Source of the DNA: Gallalistipes aquisgranensis | GTDB lineage: Bacteria > Bacteroidota > Bacteroidia > Bacteroidales > Rikenellaceae | Reading direction: 5' to 3' | NCBI RefSeq assembly: GCF_014982715.1 | Contig: NZ_JADCJY010000001.1 | Location: 1,364,001-1,428,000 of the forward strand | DNA length: 64,000 bases | The notes under the pieces: generated by a model | The model's database searches: none | What the model saw: only the letters and a program-made list of their open reading frames with translations | What the model was told of the DNA's origin: nothing | Made by a program: the position numbers and the translations under genes | Shown: piece by piece, positions 37,131 through 45,521 of the stretch | How positions within the stretch are numbered: the stretch's first letter is position 1 | How the letters are laid out: every line of letters starts with the position of its first letter

Positions 37131-38342
37131 TCAGATATATTGTATGCGTACTTCTTTCCTGTATCTCTTTTCCAACAAATCGCCCAGCCGTTTCACAAGG
37201 TTGCGCCTCAGCTCCAGCTCCACGGGCAGGTTCGGGTCCTGGTGCAGGGGATTGATCCGCGTTCCCACCACGAACTCCACCACGTCGTGATCGAGCAGCA
37301 TACGGGCCACCACTCCGTCCGTCCCCTTCTCCTTCACTTCCGCGCCGGGCGCCGTACGTTCGAGCAGGCTCTTCACCCGGTTCAGTGTCAGCACCCCCTC
37401 GGTCACCAGGTCGACCCCCTCCATCGTGGAGGTCGGCGGCAGGCCCGCCGGGTCGCGGCGCAGGACGACCGATACGGGACGTCCCAACTCGCGGGAGACG
37501 ATCTGCGCCGTCGTCCCCCCGCAGATCAGCTTCGTGCCCGGATACCGGGCCACCATATCGGCCAGAATCTCGTCCTTCTGCTCCTTGAAGGGAGGCCCCG
37601 AACAGACCAGTATCCGGCGGGGCTGCCGCAGATAGAGCACGGCACAGGTCAGGTCCCGTTTCGGAGCGAACAAATCGTTCAGTTCGGCCCGCTCCACGAT
37701 CTTCCGCGCCAGTTCCCGCGCCGAAATCAGGGGGTTCTGCGCAATTTCGGCCCGGCAATAGCCGGTCACCCCGTCCCGTCCCCATCCGCCGGGAAGCCGC
37801 CGGGTCAGCAGACCGGAAGAGACCACCCCGCCGGTCATCAGCACGATCCTGTCTTCGGGCTCGGCCCGGAAATCGCCGCTCCACAAACGGCACTCCCCGG
37901 CCTCTTCCCCGGCCGTCCCGCACTGAGGGAACGGCATCTCCCGCCCGCCGCGGAACAACATGCAGGGCACGGTCCCGAATCCGGTGATCCGCACCCGCCC
38001 GCTGCGGTGAATATCCAGCATGGTAAAACTCACCGTCCGTTCCGCAGCGGCCGTTCCATCCTCCTCCCGGTCCCGGGACCTCTCCGGCTCCGGCGCAAAC
38101 GTGCGCACAATGGTCCGCGCCCCGCGCAGGGCATCCTCCCCGTCCAGCGCATAATGAAGCGCCATCGAACCGATCACCTCGGAAGTGACCCGTCCGCGGA
38201 CGCCCTGCTCCGCACCTCCGGCCAGCACCACGATCGTGCGGTTGCCGTGCCGACGCTGGACGCAGATCTCCCCGGGGACCGTCTCCCCCTTGCGGCCGAT
38301 CTGGCAGCTCTCCGCCTCGATGAAAAATCCGGTGGTCTCCAT
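37131..38342 (-). CDS. SpoIIE family PP2C-like protein with degraded metal site
   Basis: 403 residues with a PP2C/SpoIIE-like phosphatase domain at about 20-250. The usual metal-binding aspartates are changed: the first motif reads VVLAGGAEQG (Gly42 in place of Asp) and the second reads VLMTGGVVSSG (Gly171 in place of Asp). Asp230 of the third motif (KRDLTCAVLY) is kept. A C-terminal part (250-403) has no clear family. Sensory hydrogenase genes are often paired with such a phosphatase. It overlaps none of its neighbours but has only 3-4 base gaps on both sides. Confidence 0.82.
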   Translation of the reverse strand: METTGFFIEAESCQIGRKGETVPGEICVQRRHGNRTIVVLAGGAEQGVRGRVTSEVIGSMALHYALDGEDALRGARTIVRTFAPEPERSRDREEDGTAAAERTVSFTMLDIHRSGRVRITGFGTVPCMLFRGGREMPFPQCGTAGEEAGECRLWSGDFRAEPEDRIVLMTGGVVSSGLLTRRLPGGWGRDGVTGYCRAEIAQNPLISARELARKIVERAELNDLFAPKRDLTCAVLYLRQPRRILVCSGPPFKEQKDEILADMVARYPGTKLICGGTTAQIVSRELGRPVSVVLRRDPAGLPPTSTMEGVDLVTEGVLTLNRVKSLLERTAPGAEVKEKGTDGVVARMLLDHDVVEFVVGTRINPLHQDPNLPVELELRRNLVKRLGDLLEKRYRKEVRIQYI

Positions 38343-38345
38343 CGA

Positions 38346-40076
38346 CTATTCGTTTTTCGCCCCGCCCCGGGCATCGAGAATCGAATTGAGGATCGCCTCC
38401 GTACGCGAGGCATTCTCCCCGAGCAGGCAGGCGATTTTCTGCACGGTTTCGAGATTCTCCCGAATCACGCGCTGCGTCCGCGAAACGATCTCCTCGTTGC
38501 GCACCTGCGAAAAGAGCATGTTGCGGCAAATCATCAGATAGACCTTGCCTCGCTGCACGACGTGAACCGACACGGTCAGGATACGTTCGCGCACCTGCAC
38601 GTCCCTCACCAGGCTCTCGTCGCCGCTCTCGGCCAGTTCATTCACCAGCCTGACGAACGGAAGCACGCTCTCCCCCTCCAGCCCGCTCCAGCCGGGCGAG
38701 GCGTCGTAGAGCGATTCGGCATCGGGCCCCATCATGGAAGCCAGCCGCCGGTTCGCCTCGGCGATCCGCACCGTTCCCTCCTCCAGCGCCACCACAGCCA
38801 CCCCGGCCGCCAGTTTGTTCACCAGCGTCGTGAAGCGGGACCGAAGCTCGGTCTGCACGTAATGCGTACACATCTGGCGGCAGACGACACCCCGGCTCAG
38901 CGCCTTGGCGAAACGGCGGCAGGTGCCGTAACCGCAGCCGTTGCAGTCGATCCGGTCGCTTTCGAGCGACAGCCCGAGCGAATCGAGCGCCCGGAGCGTA
39001 TCGCTCTCGGCCACGAAACTGCTCACGGCCTCGTCCTCCACCGGCGTGGAGTCGAGCGATATGTAGGGCAGGTTATACGACTCGTCGATCATCCTCCGGG
39101 AAGCCGCCGCCCGGTTCAGGCGGCCGCACTGGGCCAGATAGGAATCCCGCCCGGCCGTGGCCCCGTTGGAACCGAGGCAGCCGTTGGGACACGCCATCAG
39201 GTCGAGGTAGATGCGGTCCGTCTCGCGGCCCGTCATCCCCTCCAGCAGCTCCTTCACCTGGTCGAGCGAAGAGCGCACCACGTGGACGGCTCCCGAAGCG
39301 GCCAGATCGGCCAGCCTCCGGCCCCCCACTCCGCCTCCGGCCAGCGGATAGAGCAGGCCGGCCCGGGCGGTAAAGGGCTCGAACTGATAGCTGTCGCTGC
39401 CCCGGATATGGTCGAAATCGAGCCCTTCGTCGTTCATCCAGCGTCTCAGTTCGGTAAAGGTGAGGGCCAGCTCCACCAGTTCGGGGTTGCGGGCAGCCTC
39501 CGATTTCGCGGCCACGCACGAAGATATATGGACGATCCGGGCCTCGTGGCCCCACCAGCTGCGGATCATGCGGGCATGGGCCAGCATGGGCGTCGCCACG
39601 GGCAACAGGTTGGCCGCCAGCCGGGGTTTGTACTTCCGGATATAATCGGAGATGGCCGGACAACGGGCCGAAATGCTCACCCCCTCCCGCTGCATCAGCA
39701 GCTCCTTTTCCCTCAGCAGCACGGCCTCGCCGCCCAGTGCGCTCTCGGAAACGTGCGTGAAACCGAGCAGTTTGAGCGCTTCCACCATACGGTCGGCGTC
39801 GATTCCCGGGAACTCCGTCACCCACTGGGGCGAAAGGGAGGCCACTTTGATCGTGTAGCTCTTGATGAACCGGCGGGCCAGGAACACGTCGTCCCGCAGC
39901 CGGACGGCCCCGTCGTGGCACCACGCGAGACAGGCGCCGCACTCCACGCAGCGCTCCGGGTCGATCGCGGCACCCTCCTCCGTCCTCGACACGGCCTTGA
40001 CGACACATTCGCGGGCACAGCGATAACAATTTCCGCAGTCGTTCCGTTCTATATAAAGACTCGTCAGGTCGGCCAT
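38346..40076 (-). CDS. Putative sensory [FeFe] hydrogenase with ferredoxin and PAS domains (HydS-like)
   Basis: 576 residues. A 2x[4Fe-4S] domain comes first (CGNCYRCARECVV and CVECGACLAWC, 14-53). The H-domain has altered motifs: SARCPA (Arg138-Cys139), SSCVAAK (Cys187, Ala190) and MACPNGC (Cys296, Cys300). A Cys-rich 4Fe-4S segment follows (DCNGCGYGTCRRFAK, about 374-388), then a PAS domain (about 405-505) and a helical C-terminus without a clear kinase domain. This is the layout of group C sensory hydrogenases. It is the first gene of the operon and probably reports hydrogen or redox state to the SpoIIE-like partner. Confidence 0.85.
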   Translation of the reverse strand: MADLTSLYIERNDCGNCYRCARECVVKAVSRTEEGAAIDPERCVECGACLAWCHDGAVRLRDDVFLARRFIKSYTIKVASLSPQWVTEFPGIDADRMVEALKLLGFTHVSESALGGEAVLLREKELLMQREGVSISARCPAISDYIRKYKPRLAANLLPVATPMLAHARMIRSWWGHEARIVHISSCVAAKSEAARNPELVELALTFTELRRWMNDEGLDFDHIRGSDSYQFEPFTARAGLLYPLAGGGVGGRRLADLAASGAVHVVRSSLDQVKELLEGMTGRETDRIYLDLMACPNGCLGSNGATAGRDSYLAQCGRLNRAAASRRMIDESYNLPYISLDSTPVEDEAVSSFVAESDTLRALDSLGLSLESDRIDCNGCGYGTCRRFAKALSRGVVCRQMCTHYVQTELRSRFTTLVNKLAAGVAVVALEEGTVRIAEANRRLASMMGPDAESLYDASPGWSGLEGESVLPFVRLVNELAESGDESLVRDVQVRERILTVSVHVVQRGKVYLMICRNMLFSQVRNEEIVSRTQRVIRENLETVQKIACLLGENASRTEAILNSILDARGGAKNE

Positions 40077-40089
40077 ATCACATTTTTAT

Positions 40090-40105
40090 TAACTTTGCAA
40101 AGTTA
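40090..40105. promoter_or_regulatory. Overlapping divergent -7 boxes in a perfect 16-bp palindrome
   Basis: The sequence taactttgcaaagtta is its own reverse complement and holds TAACTTTG on each strand. The plus box (40090-40097) lies 28 bases before the ATG at 40126. The minus box (40105-40098) lies 21 bases before the ATG at 40076. Each promoter's likely transcription start falls in the other's box, so the two probably exclude each other. Confidence 0.65.
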
Positions 40106-40125
40106 GGAATATTTACGGAATATCT

Positions 40126-40704
40126 ATGAACGGACGGCTACTCCTGCTTACGGTTCTTCTGATCTGTACCGTCTCCGGAGCCTCGGCCCAGAGGCACGGA
40201 AAGGGGTACTACAACCAGCGGGTCGAGGTTCAGGGAAGCGACACGATCCCCGTGATCGACATGTGGCCGGTGTACGTATTCAAACGTCCGATCGACATGC
40301 GCCGTTACGCCCGCCTGGTGCGCAACGTGAAAAAAGTCTACCCCATCGCCATCGCGGCCCGCGAAAAACTGCGCGAAACGGAAGAGCACCTGCTCACCCT
40401 CAAAAGCAAACGGGCACAGCAGGCCTATATCAAACAGGTGGAAAAGGAACTCAAGGCAGAATACACGCCCGTCCTGAAACGCATGACCTTTTCCCAGGGG
40501 AAAATCCTCATCAAACTGATCGACCGGGAGACCGACCGCACCTCCTACGAACTGGTAAAACAACTCAGGGGCAGTTTCAGCGCCTTTTTCTGGCAGGGAG
40601 TCGCCCGCATTTTCGGAGCCAACCTCAAGGACCGCTACGACAAGGAAGGAGAAGACAAGGTCATCGAACAGATCATCATGCTCTACGAAGCGGGGCTTAT
40701 CTAA
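40126..40704 (+). CDS. DUF4294 domain protein, exported
   Basis: 192 residues. A signal peptide (MNGRLLLLTVLLICTVSGASA) is followed by the DUF4294 domain (IDMWPVYVFKRPIDMRRYARLVRNVKKVYPIA). The domain continues as long helices to the end (QGKILIKLIDRETDRTSYELVKQLRGSFSAFFWQ). The family is found mainly in Bacteroidetes, with no known function. It diverges from the hydrogenase operon and shares the palindromic promoter region. Its mature part is periplasmic or attached to the outer membrane. Confidence 0.9.
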   Translation: MNGRLLLLTVLLICTVSGASAQRHGKGYYNQRVEVQGSDTIPVIDMWPVYVFKRPIDMRRYARLVRNVKKVYPIAIAAREKLRETEEHLLTLKSKRAQQAYIKQVEKELKAEYTPVLKRMTFSQGKILIKLIDRETDRTSYELVKQLRGSFSAFFWQGVARIFGANLKDRYDKEGEDKVIEQIIMLYEAGLI

Positions 40705-40786
40705 AAACCCCGTCCTGCCCGACTCTCCCGCCCGGACATATCCATACATTCATACGGAAGAGAACCCGCCCGGCATCCGGGACAGG

Positions 40787-43126
40787 TCAATATCCCAGAC
40801 CGCGGATAAAGTTCTGCGCATCGACGCTGATCCGGTCGTTCCGCTCGCGCCATACTCCGTCGCGGATCATCTGCTCCTTATGGCGCATGATCGCATCGGT
40901 CAGAGGGAAGGAGGGCTGGGGCATCGACTCGTACCGCTCCCGCTGCGAGGGCCGGATCGTACGGGTGAAAACGTCCTTCAGCAGGGGACGCCGCTCGGGC
41001 AGCCATTTGAAGCCGGGAAGGAACTGCTCCTGCTCCTCGGGAATCTTGTCCATCGGATAGATCGAATAGACAGGACTGCCCCGATACACGATGCTGGTGA
41101 CCTGTTTCTCCTCCATGAAAAACGAAATGTCGGCACACTCGGCCACCAGGAACCCGATGATATCGTCGGGACGGTCGTCTTCCGTCATGTAATAATAAGT
41201 CTGTCCGTTACCGTTGACATCGGTACGGTAGATTTCGTTATTGCGGAACAGGGCCTCGATCACCTTGCCCTTCACCTGGTTGAAATGGGCCGAATCCACC
41301 TGTGAAATCATAATGGGCTCGCCCACGAACACGGCCTTTTCGATCTGCTGGTTGCGGGAATAGATGTCGATGATCTCCGAAATGACCTGGTTGTTCTCGC
41401 TCCACAGGACGGGGTCGATGTAGAGGTGGGCCGTCGAATCGTAAGAGAACGCCACCAGCGAGTCGCACACCGCCTGGAAGTCGGAACGGAAGATACGCAC
41501 GTTGTGATAAGCCCGCACGATCCGGTCCACGGAGTCCTGCGCGGTCGTATCGGCCGGAGTCGCCGCGAGCAGCGAATCGGCTTCGATCCGGGCAGGAGTG
41601 ACGAGCGTCGTCCGTTCGGCCAGCGTGTCGGCCGCCACCTCCTGCCCCGCCCGTTCGTCCCGTCTGAGGGAGAGAGAGTCGGCCGGGACGTTGCCTTTTC
41701 CCGACTCTTCCGGGTCTCCGGGCTCTTCCAACACGTTTTTCTTCCCCTGACGGGCTGCACGGGCAGCCTCTTTCGCCGCCCGTTTCAATCGTTTCTCCTC
41801 GGCTTTCAGCCGTTTCCGCTCCTCTTTAGTCAGCGGGGCGGGACCGCCCCCGCTCGTATCGATCGACTCCTCGATCTTCTCCTGTCCGGGCTGGGGAATA
41901 TCCTCGGTCACGACGGTCTGCTCGGTCGCCTCGGTAAGCCCGTCACCGGAGCGCAGCGTCGTATCGGCCGGCAGGGAGTCTATCAGTTCCTCGTCGCTCG
42001 TCTCCACGAGCGAATCGATGATCCGGCCCTCCCCGTGAGGCACCGTATAGAGAAACATGGAGTCGGACCGCATGTAGAGCGTATCCTGTTTGGGATCGTA
42101 ATTGACCATCGCGGGCTCTTTCGTCAGCATGGCTTCCTGCCGGCCGCCCCAGTAGAGCCCGTAATCCCCGAACGCGATCACCTTGTGCTCCTCGTCCCGG
42201 AGCTGGATATCGCTCCGCAGGACGGCATCCTCCGTCGCACTGTTGTAGTCGAGGCTGTCGGCCCACAACTCCTGGTTCCGTGTCAAGATATAGGCGTCGG
42301 AAGTGAAACGGTAATCGGCCGTCTTGCGGTCGTAGGAGCCGCGGTCCGCGCTCAGAATCTCCCCCTTCTCATTCCAGATATAGGTCTTGAGATAGAAGGT
42401 AGCGATCTCGGTATCCATGTTGTAGCCGGCCGAATCGGACTTGATCCGGTAGTCGGGGTTGCGTATCTCCACCTGCTCCACGCAGATCATGTCGCGCGTG
42501 TCGGCATAATAGTAGCCCCGCTTCGATTCCAGCAGATTGTCCTTCTGGCTCATCGTGCCGCCGCCGCTGTACTGGCCGATATTGTCGAGCGTGTTGAATG
42601 AAAAATTATAGGTGTAGAGGGTGGCGTCGCCGTCCACCATCTTGATGATCGGACCGTACACCCGGGCAATGTTCAGGTCGCCGTTGTAATCGGCACGGTC
42701 ACCGTAGATATAGGTGGAATCCTTGTTGATGACCACGTTCTTGAAGCACTCCATCCGCTTGGCGTTGTAACGGATGGCGCTGTCGCAGGTAATAACGGCC
42801 CCGTTATGGTAGAAAATCACGTTGCCCAGCAGGTTGAGCACCGAGGAGTCTCCGATCTTGACCGGACGCATCACGTCCGCCTCGAAATCGACCACCCGCC
42901 GGGTACTCTGTGCGGGGGAGGTTCCCGAACGGTCCGTCCCCGCCTTTCGTGCGGCAGCATTCCGGACCGTATCGGATTCCGCCGCCGGAACGGCCGATTC
43001 CCCGGAATGTCCCTTTCCCGCCACCGTATCCTGCGCCATGCGCCCGCCGGACGGCTGCTGGGGCAAAGCCATGCTTGCCAACACCATGCAACCGAACACT
43101 CCTGCGAAAAAACCGCGTACCGACAT
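40787..43126 (-). CDS. OstA-like protein (LPS/outer membrane assembly)
   Basis: 779 residues. The signal peptide is about 1-22. The OstA/LptA-like repeats form a beta-jellyroll (VDFEADVMRPVKIGDSSVLNLLGNVIFYHNG, about 78-340). A long, low-complexity insertion rich in Lys, Arg and Glu at about 435-460 (KEERKRLKAEEKRLKRAA) is likely disordered. A second OstA-like part follows (YHNVRIFRSDFQAVC, about 545-760). LptA/LptD-type proteins carry lipopolysaccharide to the outer membrane. It follows a PPIase gene by 37 bases and closes an envelope-assembly operon. Confidence 0.88.
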   Translation of the reverse strand: MSVRGFFAGVFGCMVLASMALPQQPSGGRMAQDTVAGKGHSGESAVPAAESDTVRNAAARKAGTDRSGTSPAQSTRRVVDFEADVMRPVKIGDSSVLNLLGNVIFYHNGAVITCDSAIRYNAKRMECFKNVVINKDSTYIYGDRADYNGDLNIARVYGPIIKMVDGDATLYTYNFSFNTLDNIGQYSGGGTMSQKDNLLESKRGYYYADTRDMICVEQVEIRNPDYRIKSDSAGYNMDTEIATFYLKTYIWNEKGEILSADRGSYDRKTADYRFTSDAYILTRNQELWADSLDYNSATEDAVLRSDIQLRDEEHKVIAFGDYGLYWGGRQEAMLTKEPAMVNYDPKQDTLYMRSDSMFLYTVPHGEGRIIDSLVETSDEELIDSLPADTTLRSGDGLTEATEQTVVTEDIPQPGQEKIEESIDTSGGGPAPLTKEERKRLKAEEKRLKRAAKEAARAARQGKKNVLEEPGDPEESGKGNVPADSLSLRRDERAGQEVAADTLAERTTLVTPARIEADSLLAATPADTTAQDSVDRIVRAYHNVRIFRSDFQAVCDSLVAFSYDSTAHLYIDPVLWSENNQVISEIIDIYSRNQQIEKAVFVGEPIMISQVDSAHFNQVKGKVIEALFRNNEIYRTDVNGNGQTYYYMTEDDRPDDIIGFLVAECADISFFMEEKQVTSIVYRGSPVYSIYPMDKIPEEQEQFLPGFKWLPERRPLLKDVFTRTIRPSQRERYESMPQPSFPLTDAIMRHKEQMIRDGVWRERNDRISVDAQNFIRGLGY

Positions 43127-43163
43127 ACTCCGCCCGTTCCCTTTTAATCCGATTCCGTCCGTT

Positions 43164-44564
43164 CTATTTCAGCCACGCCTTGTTTTCGAATTCCCCGTTT
43201 CGGAACTCGGGTTCGATCCGGATGTACATTCCCTCGATCTTCTGGTTCAGCCACTTGTGGAACTCGGTATCTTTCTTCTTCTCCAGGGCGAGGCTCTCCA
43301 GACGCAGGTAATCCTCTTTCAGCCCGGCCGGATGCGCCGGGATGATCTTCAGCAGCTTGATCACCTTGCTCTGTACGTTTCCCCGCATATCCTGCGCCTG
43401 AAACGCATCGGACACGTCACCCGGTTTCATATCCTTCAGCACGTTGTAGTCGCTCACAGGCAGTTCGTCCTTCATGAAACGGGTCGAGGTCAGCTTGGCG
43501 TCATAGGCGTTATACATTTCCAGCATGTCGTGGTTGCTGACCAGACCGCCGTTCAGTTTGGAGTACTTGTCGTCCGAATTTTCCAGCGCAGCCTGCTCGA
43601 AAGTCAGATCACCCTTGCGGATCAGCGTCACCAGACTGTCCAGCACCCGGTCGGTCTCGTTCAACTCCTCATCCGTAAAGACGGGACGCAGCAGGATGTG
43701 GCGCACCGTGTAGAGGTTACCGTCCTTTTTGATCATCTCGATCAGGTGGAATCCGTACTCGGTCTCCACCACTTCCGATATCTGCCCCGGCTTGAGTTTC
43801 ACCATAGCATCGGCGAAAGGCTTCACGAAACCCTCCTTGGGCGTAGGGTCCATCTCTCCGCCCCGGATTGCCGAACCGTCCACGGAGTACATGCGGGCCA
43901 GCATGTCGAAACGGGCCCCGTTCAGAATCCGCTCACGCATCCCCAGAAGCCGCTCCCTCACGCGCTGCTTGGCTTCCTGTGTGGAGGAGGGGAACTTCGT
44001 GATCTGCGCATAGACATACTGTTCCGGCACCAGCGGCAGACTGTCCTTGTCGATCGAGCGGTAGTAGCGTTCCACTTCGCCCGGGGTGATGGTCACCTTG
44101 CTCTCCACCTCGTTCTGCATGCCCTGCGCATAACGCATCTCCTCGTAGCGCCGTTTCAGGTCCTCCTTGATGTCGAACACGGGCTTATGGTAAAATGCCT
44201 CCAGAGCCGTCACCCCGCCCCGGTTCTTGATCATCTGCTGGACGTTCTCCTCCACGGTCTGTGCGATGTCGTCGGTCTGTATCTGCACCGAGTCGATCAA
44301 CGCCTGGTTGTACAGCAACTTCTGGAGCAACAGCTGCTCCAGCGCCTCGTTCTTCGGATCGCGGTCGGACGTGTATCCCTGCTGGCGCCGCTGCTCCACC
44401 AGCTGGCGTCCCACCTCCTCCAGCTCCGAGTAGAGAATGGCCGAGTTGCCCACCACGGCCACCACCTGGTCGGCGATAAACTTCTGCTGGGCCTCCGCCC
44501 GCTGGGTGCCCGCGCCGAGCAGCGCGAGGGCCGCAAAGGCCGAAAGTGCGGTTCTTTTCAACAT
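43164..44564 (-). CDS. SurA-like periplasmic peptidylprolyl isomerase
   Basis: 466 residues. A signal peptide (1-25) is followed by a SurA N-terminal domain (VVAVVGNSAILYSELEEVG). The first parvulin domain is at about 180-285 (RGGEMDPTPKEGFVKPFADAM, GFHLIEMIKKD) and a second at about 290-400 (LNGGLVSNHDMLEMY). SurA-type proteins fold outer membrane beta-barrel proteins. It lies between a PPIase-like lipoprotein gene (34 bases upstream) and the OstA-like gene. The gene is the third-conserved part of this envelope operon in Bacteroidetes. Confidence 0.9.
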   Translation of the reverse strand: MLKRTALSAFAALALLGAGTQRAEAQQKFIADQVVAVVGNSAILYSELEEVGRQLVEQRRQQGYTSDRDPKNEALEQLLLQKLLYNQALIDSVQIQTDDIAQTVEENVQQMIKNRGGVTALEAFYHKPVFDIKEDLKRRYEEMRYAQGMQNEVESKVTITPGEVERYYRSIDKDSLPLVPEQYVYAQITKFPSSTQEAKQRVRERLLGMRERILNGARFDMLARMYSVDGSAIRGGEMDPTPKEGFVKPFADAMVKLKPGQISEVVETEYGFHLIEMIKKDGNLYTVRHILLRPVFTDEELNETDRVLDSLVTLIRKGDLTFEQAALENSDDKYSKLNGGLVSNHDMLEMYNAYDAKLTSTRFMKDELPVSDYNVLKDMKPGDVSDAFQAQDMRGNVQSKVIKLLKIIPAHPAGLKEDYLRLESLALEKKKDTEFHKWLNQKIEGMYIRIEPEFRNGEFENKAWLK

Positions 44565-44598
44565 ATTACGAATTCGTTATTGTTTTCTTCCGTTCAAA

Positions 44599-45459
44599 TC
44601 ACTTGCCTGTATTTATCACGATCCGGTCGTCCTCCACGGCCGCCCGATAGATGCTGTCCTCGTACCGGCGGATGATCTCCGACTTGCGCTGGTTGAAAAG
44701 CACCCGGCGGATCACCTCCCGCACCCGTTCCACGGGATTGGCCTGCCCCACGCCCAGATAGTCGGTCACCAGCACCAGATACCGGAAACCGTCATCCGCA
44801 TACTCCGCGATCTCTCCCCGCTTCGGTTCCACAGCCCCTCCGCTGCGCCTGACAGGGAGCGGGGAGACGAACTCGGCCCATTCCGTCCACGCGGGAAACT
44901 CCTTCAATTCGAAATCGTTCTTCTGGCAGATATCGAGAAAATCCTGCCGGTCGGTCTCCTTCGCCGAGCGCATCAGTTCCTTCAGCTTGGCCTGCTGCCG
45001 GTAGGTCGCCGGAATCCGGACGATCACGCCCCGCACGATCGGCCGGTCGAGCACGAAATCCGAACGGTGGAGGTCATAATACTGCCGGATATCCCCGTCC
45101 GTAAACAGGGTATCCAGCTCCCGGTCCACGTAATACTGGTCGATCTTGAAACTCAGCAGCGAGTTGCGGTAATCCTCCACCATGCGGTCGATGTCCCGCT
45201 GTGCCCCGCCGAGCATCCTCTCGGCCTCCTGCACCTTGAGCTGCTTCTTCACCCACATGTCCACGTACGATTCCAGCAGCTTCACGCTGTCGGAAGGGGT
45301 CAGCCCCGGCGTGAAAATAGACGTCACCTCGCCCATCAGCAGCGTGCGTTCGCCCACCCGGGCCAGCACCTTGTCGCCCGCGAACGGGTTCGGGAACTCC
45401 TTGCACCCTGCCAGCAGCACACACAGACAACCGAAAGCTATTTTAACAGGCTTCACCAT
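44599..45459 (-). CDS. Peptidylprolyl isomerase-like lipoprotein
   Basis: 286 residues from the ATG at 45459 (MVKPVKIAFGCLCVLLAGC). A GTG-initiated extension upstream would overlap the -7 box. The lipobox LLAGC gives a lipoprotein at Cys19. The chaperone part resembles the SurA N-terminal domain (ARVGERTLLMGEVTSIF ... YVDMWVKKQLKVQEAERML), followed by a helical linker and a weak parvulin-like end (GEIAEYADDGFRYLVLVTDY). It is the first gene of the operon that also encodes SurA and OstA proteins, so it probably helps outer membrane protein assembly. Confidence 0.82.
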   Translation of the reverse strand: MVKPVKIAFGCLCVLLAGCKEFPNPFAGDKVLARVGERTLLMGEVTSIFTPGLTPSDSVKLLESYVDMWVKKQLKVQEAERMLGGAQRDIDRMVEDYRNSLLSFKIDQYYVDRELDTLFTDGDIRQYYDLHRSDFVLDRPIVRGVIVRIPATYRQQAKLKELMRSAKETDRQDFLDICQKNDFELKEFPAWTEWAEFVSPLPVRRSGGAVEPKRGEIAEYADDGFRYLVLVTDYLGVGQANPVERVREVIRRVLFNQRKSEIIRRYEDSIYRAAVEDDRIVINTGK

Positions 45460-45469
45460 ACCGAAAATG

Positions 45470-45477
45470 CAAAGATA
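45470..45477 (-). promoter_or_regulatory. -7 box for envelope-assembly operon
   Basis: TATCTTTG matches TAnnTTTG and lies 10 bases before the ATG at 45459, so the leader is very short. Confidence 0.55.
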
Positions 45478-45521
45478 CACTTTTTCGCCGAAAACCGCGA
45501 AAACTTTCTCTTAACAACGCA

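Noticed and set aside
45460-45480. GTG start seven codons upstream of the PPIase-like lipoprotein
   Set aside because: It overlaps the -7 box at 45470-45477, and the signal peptide is complete from 45459.
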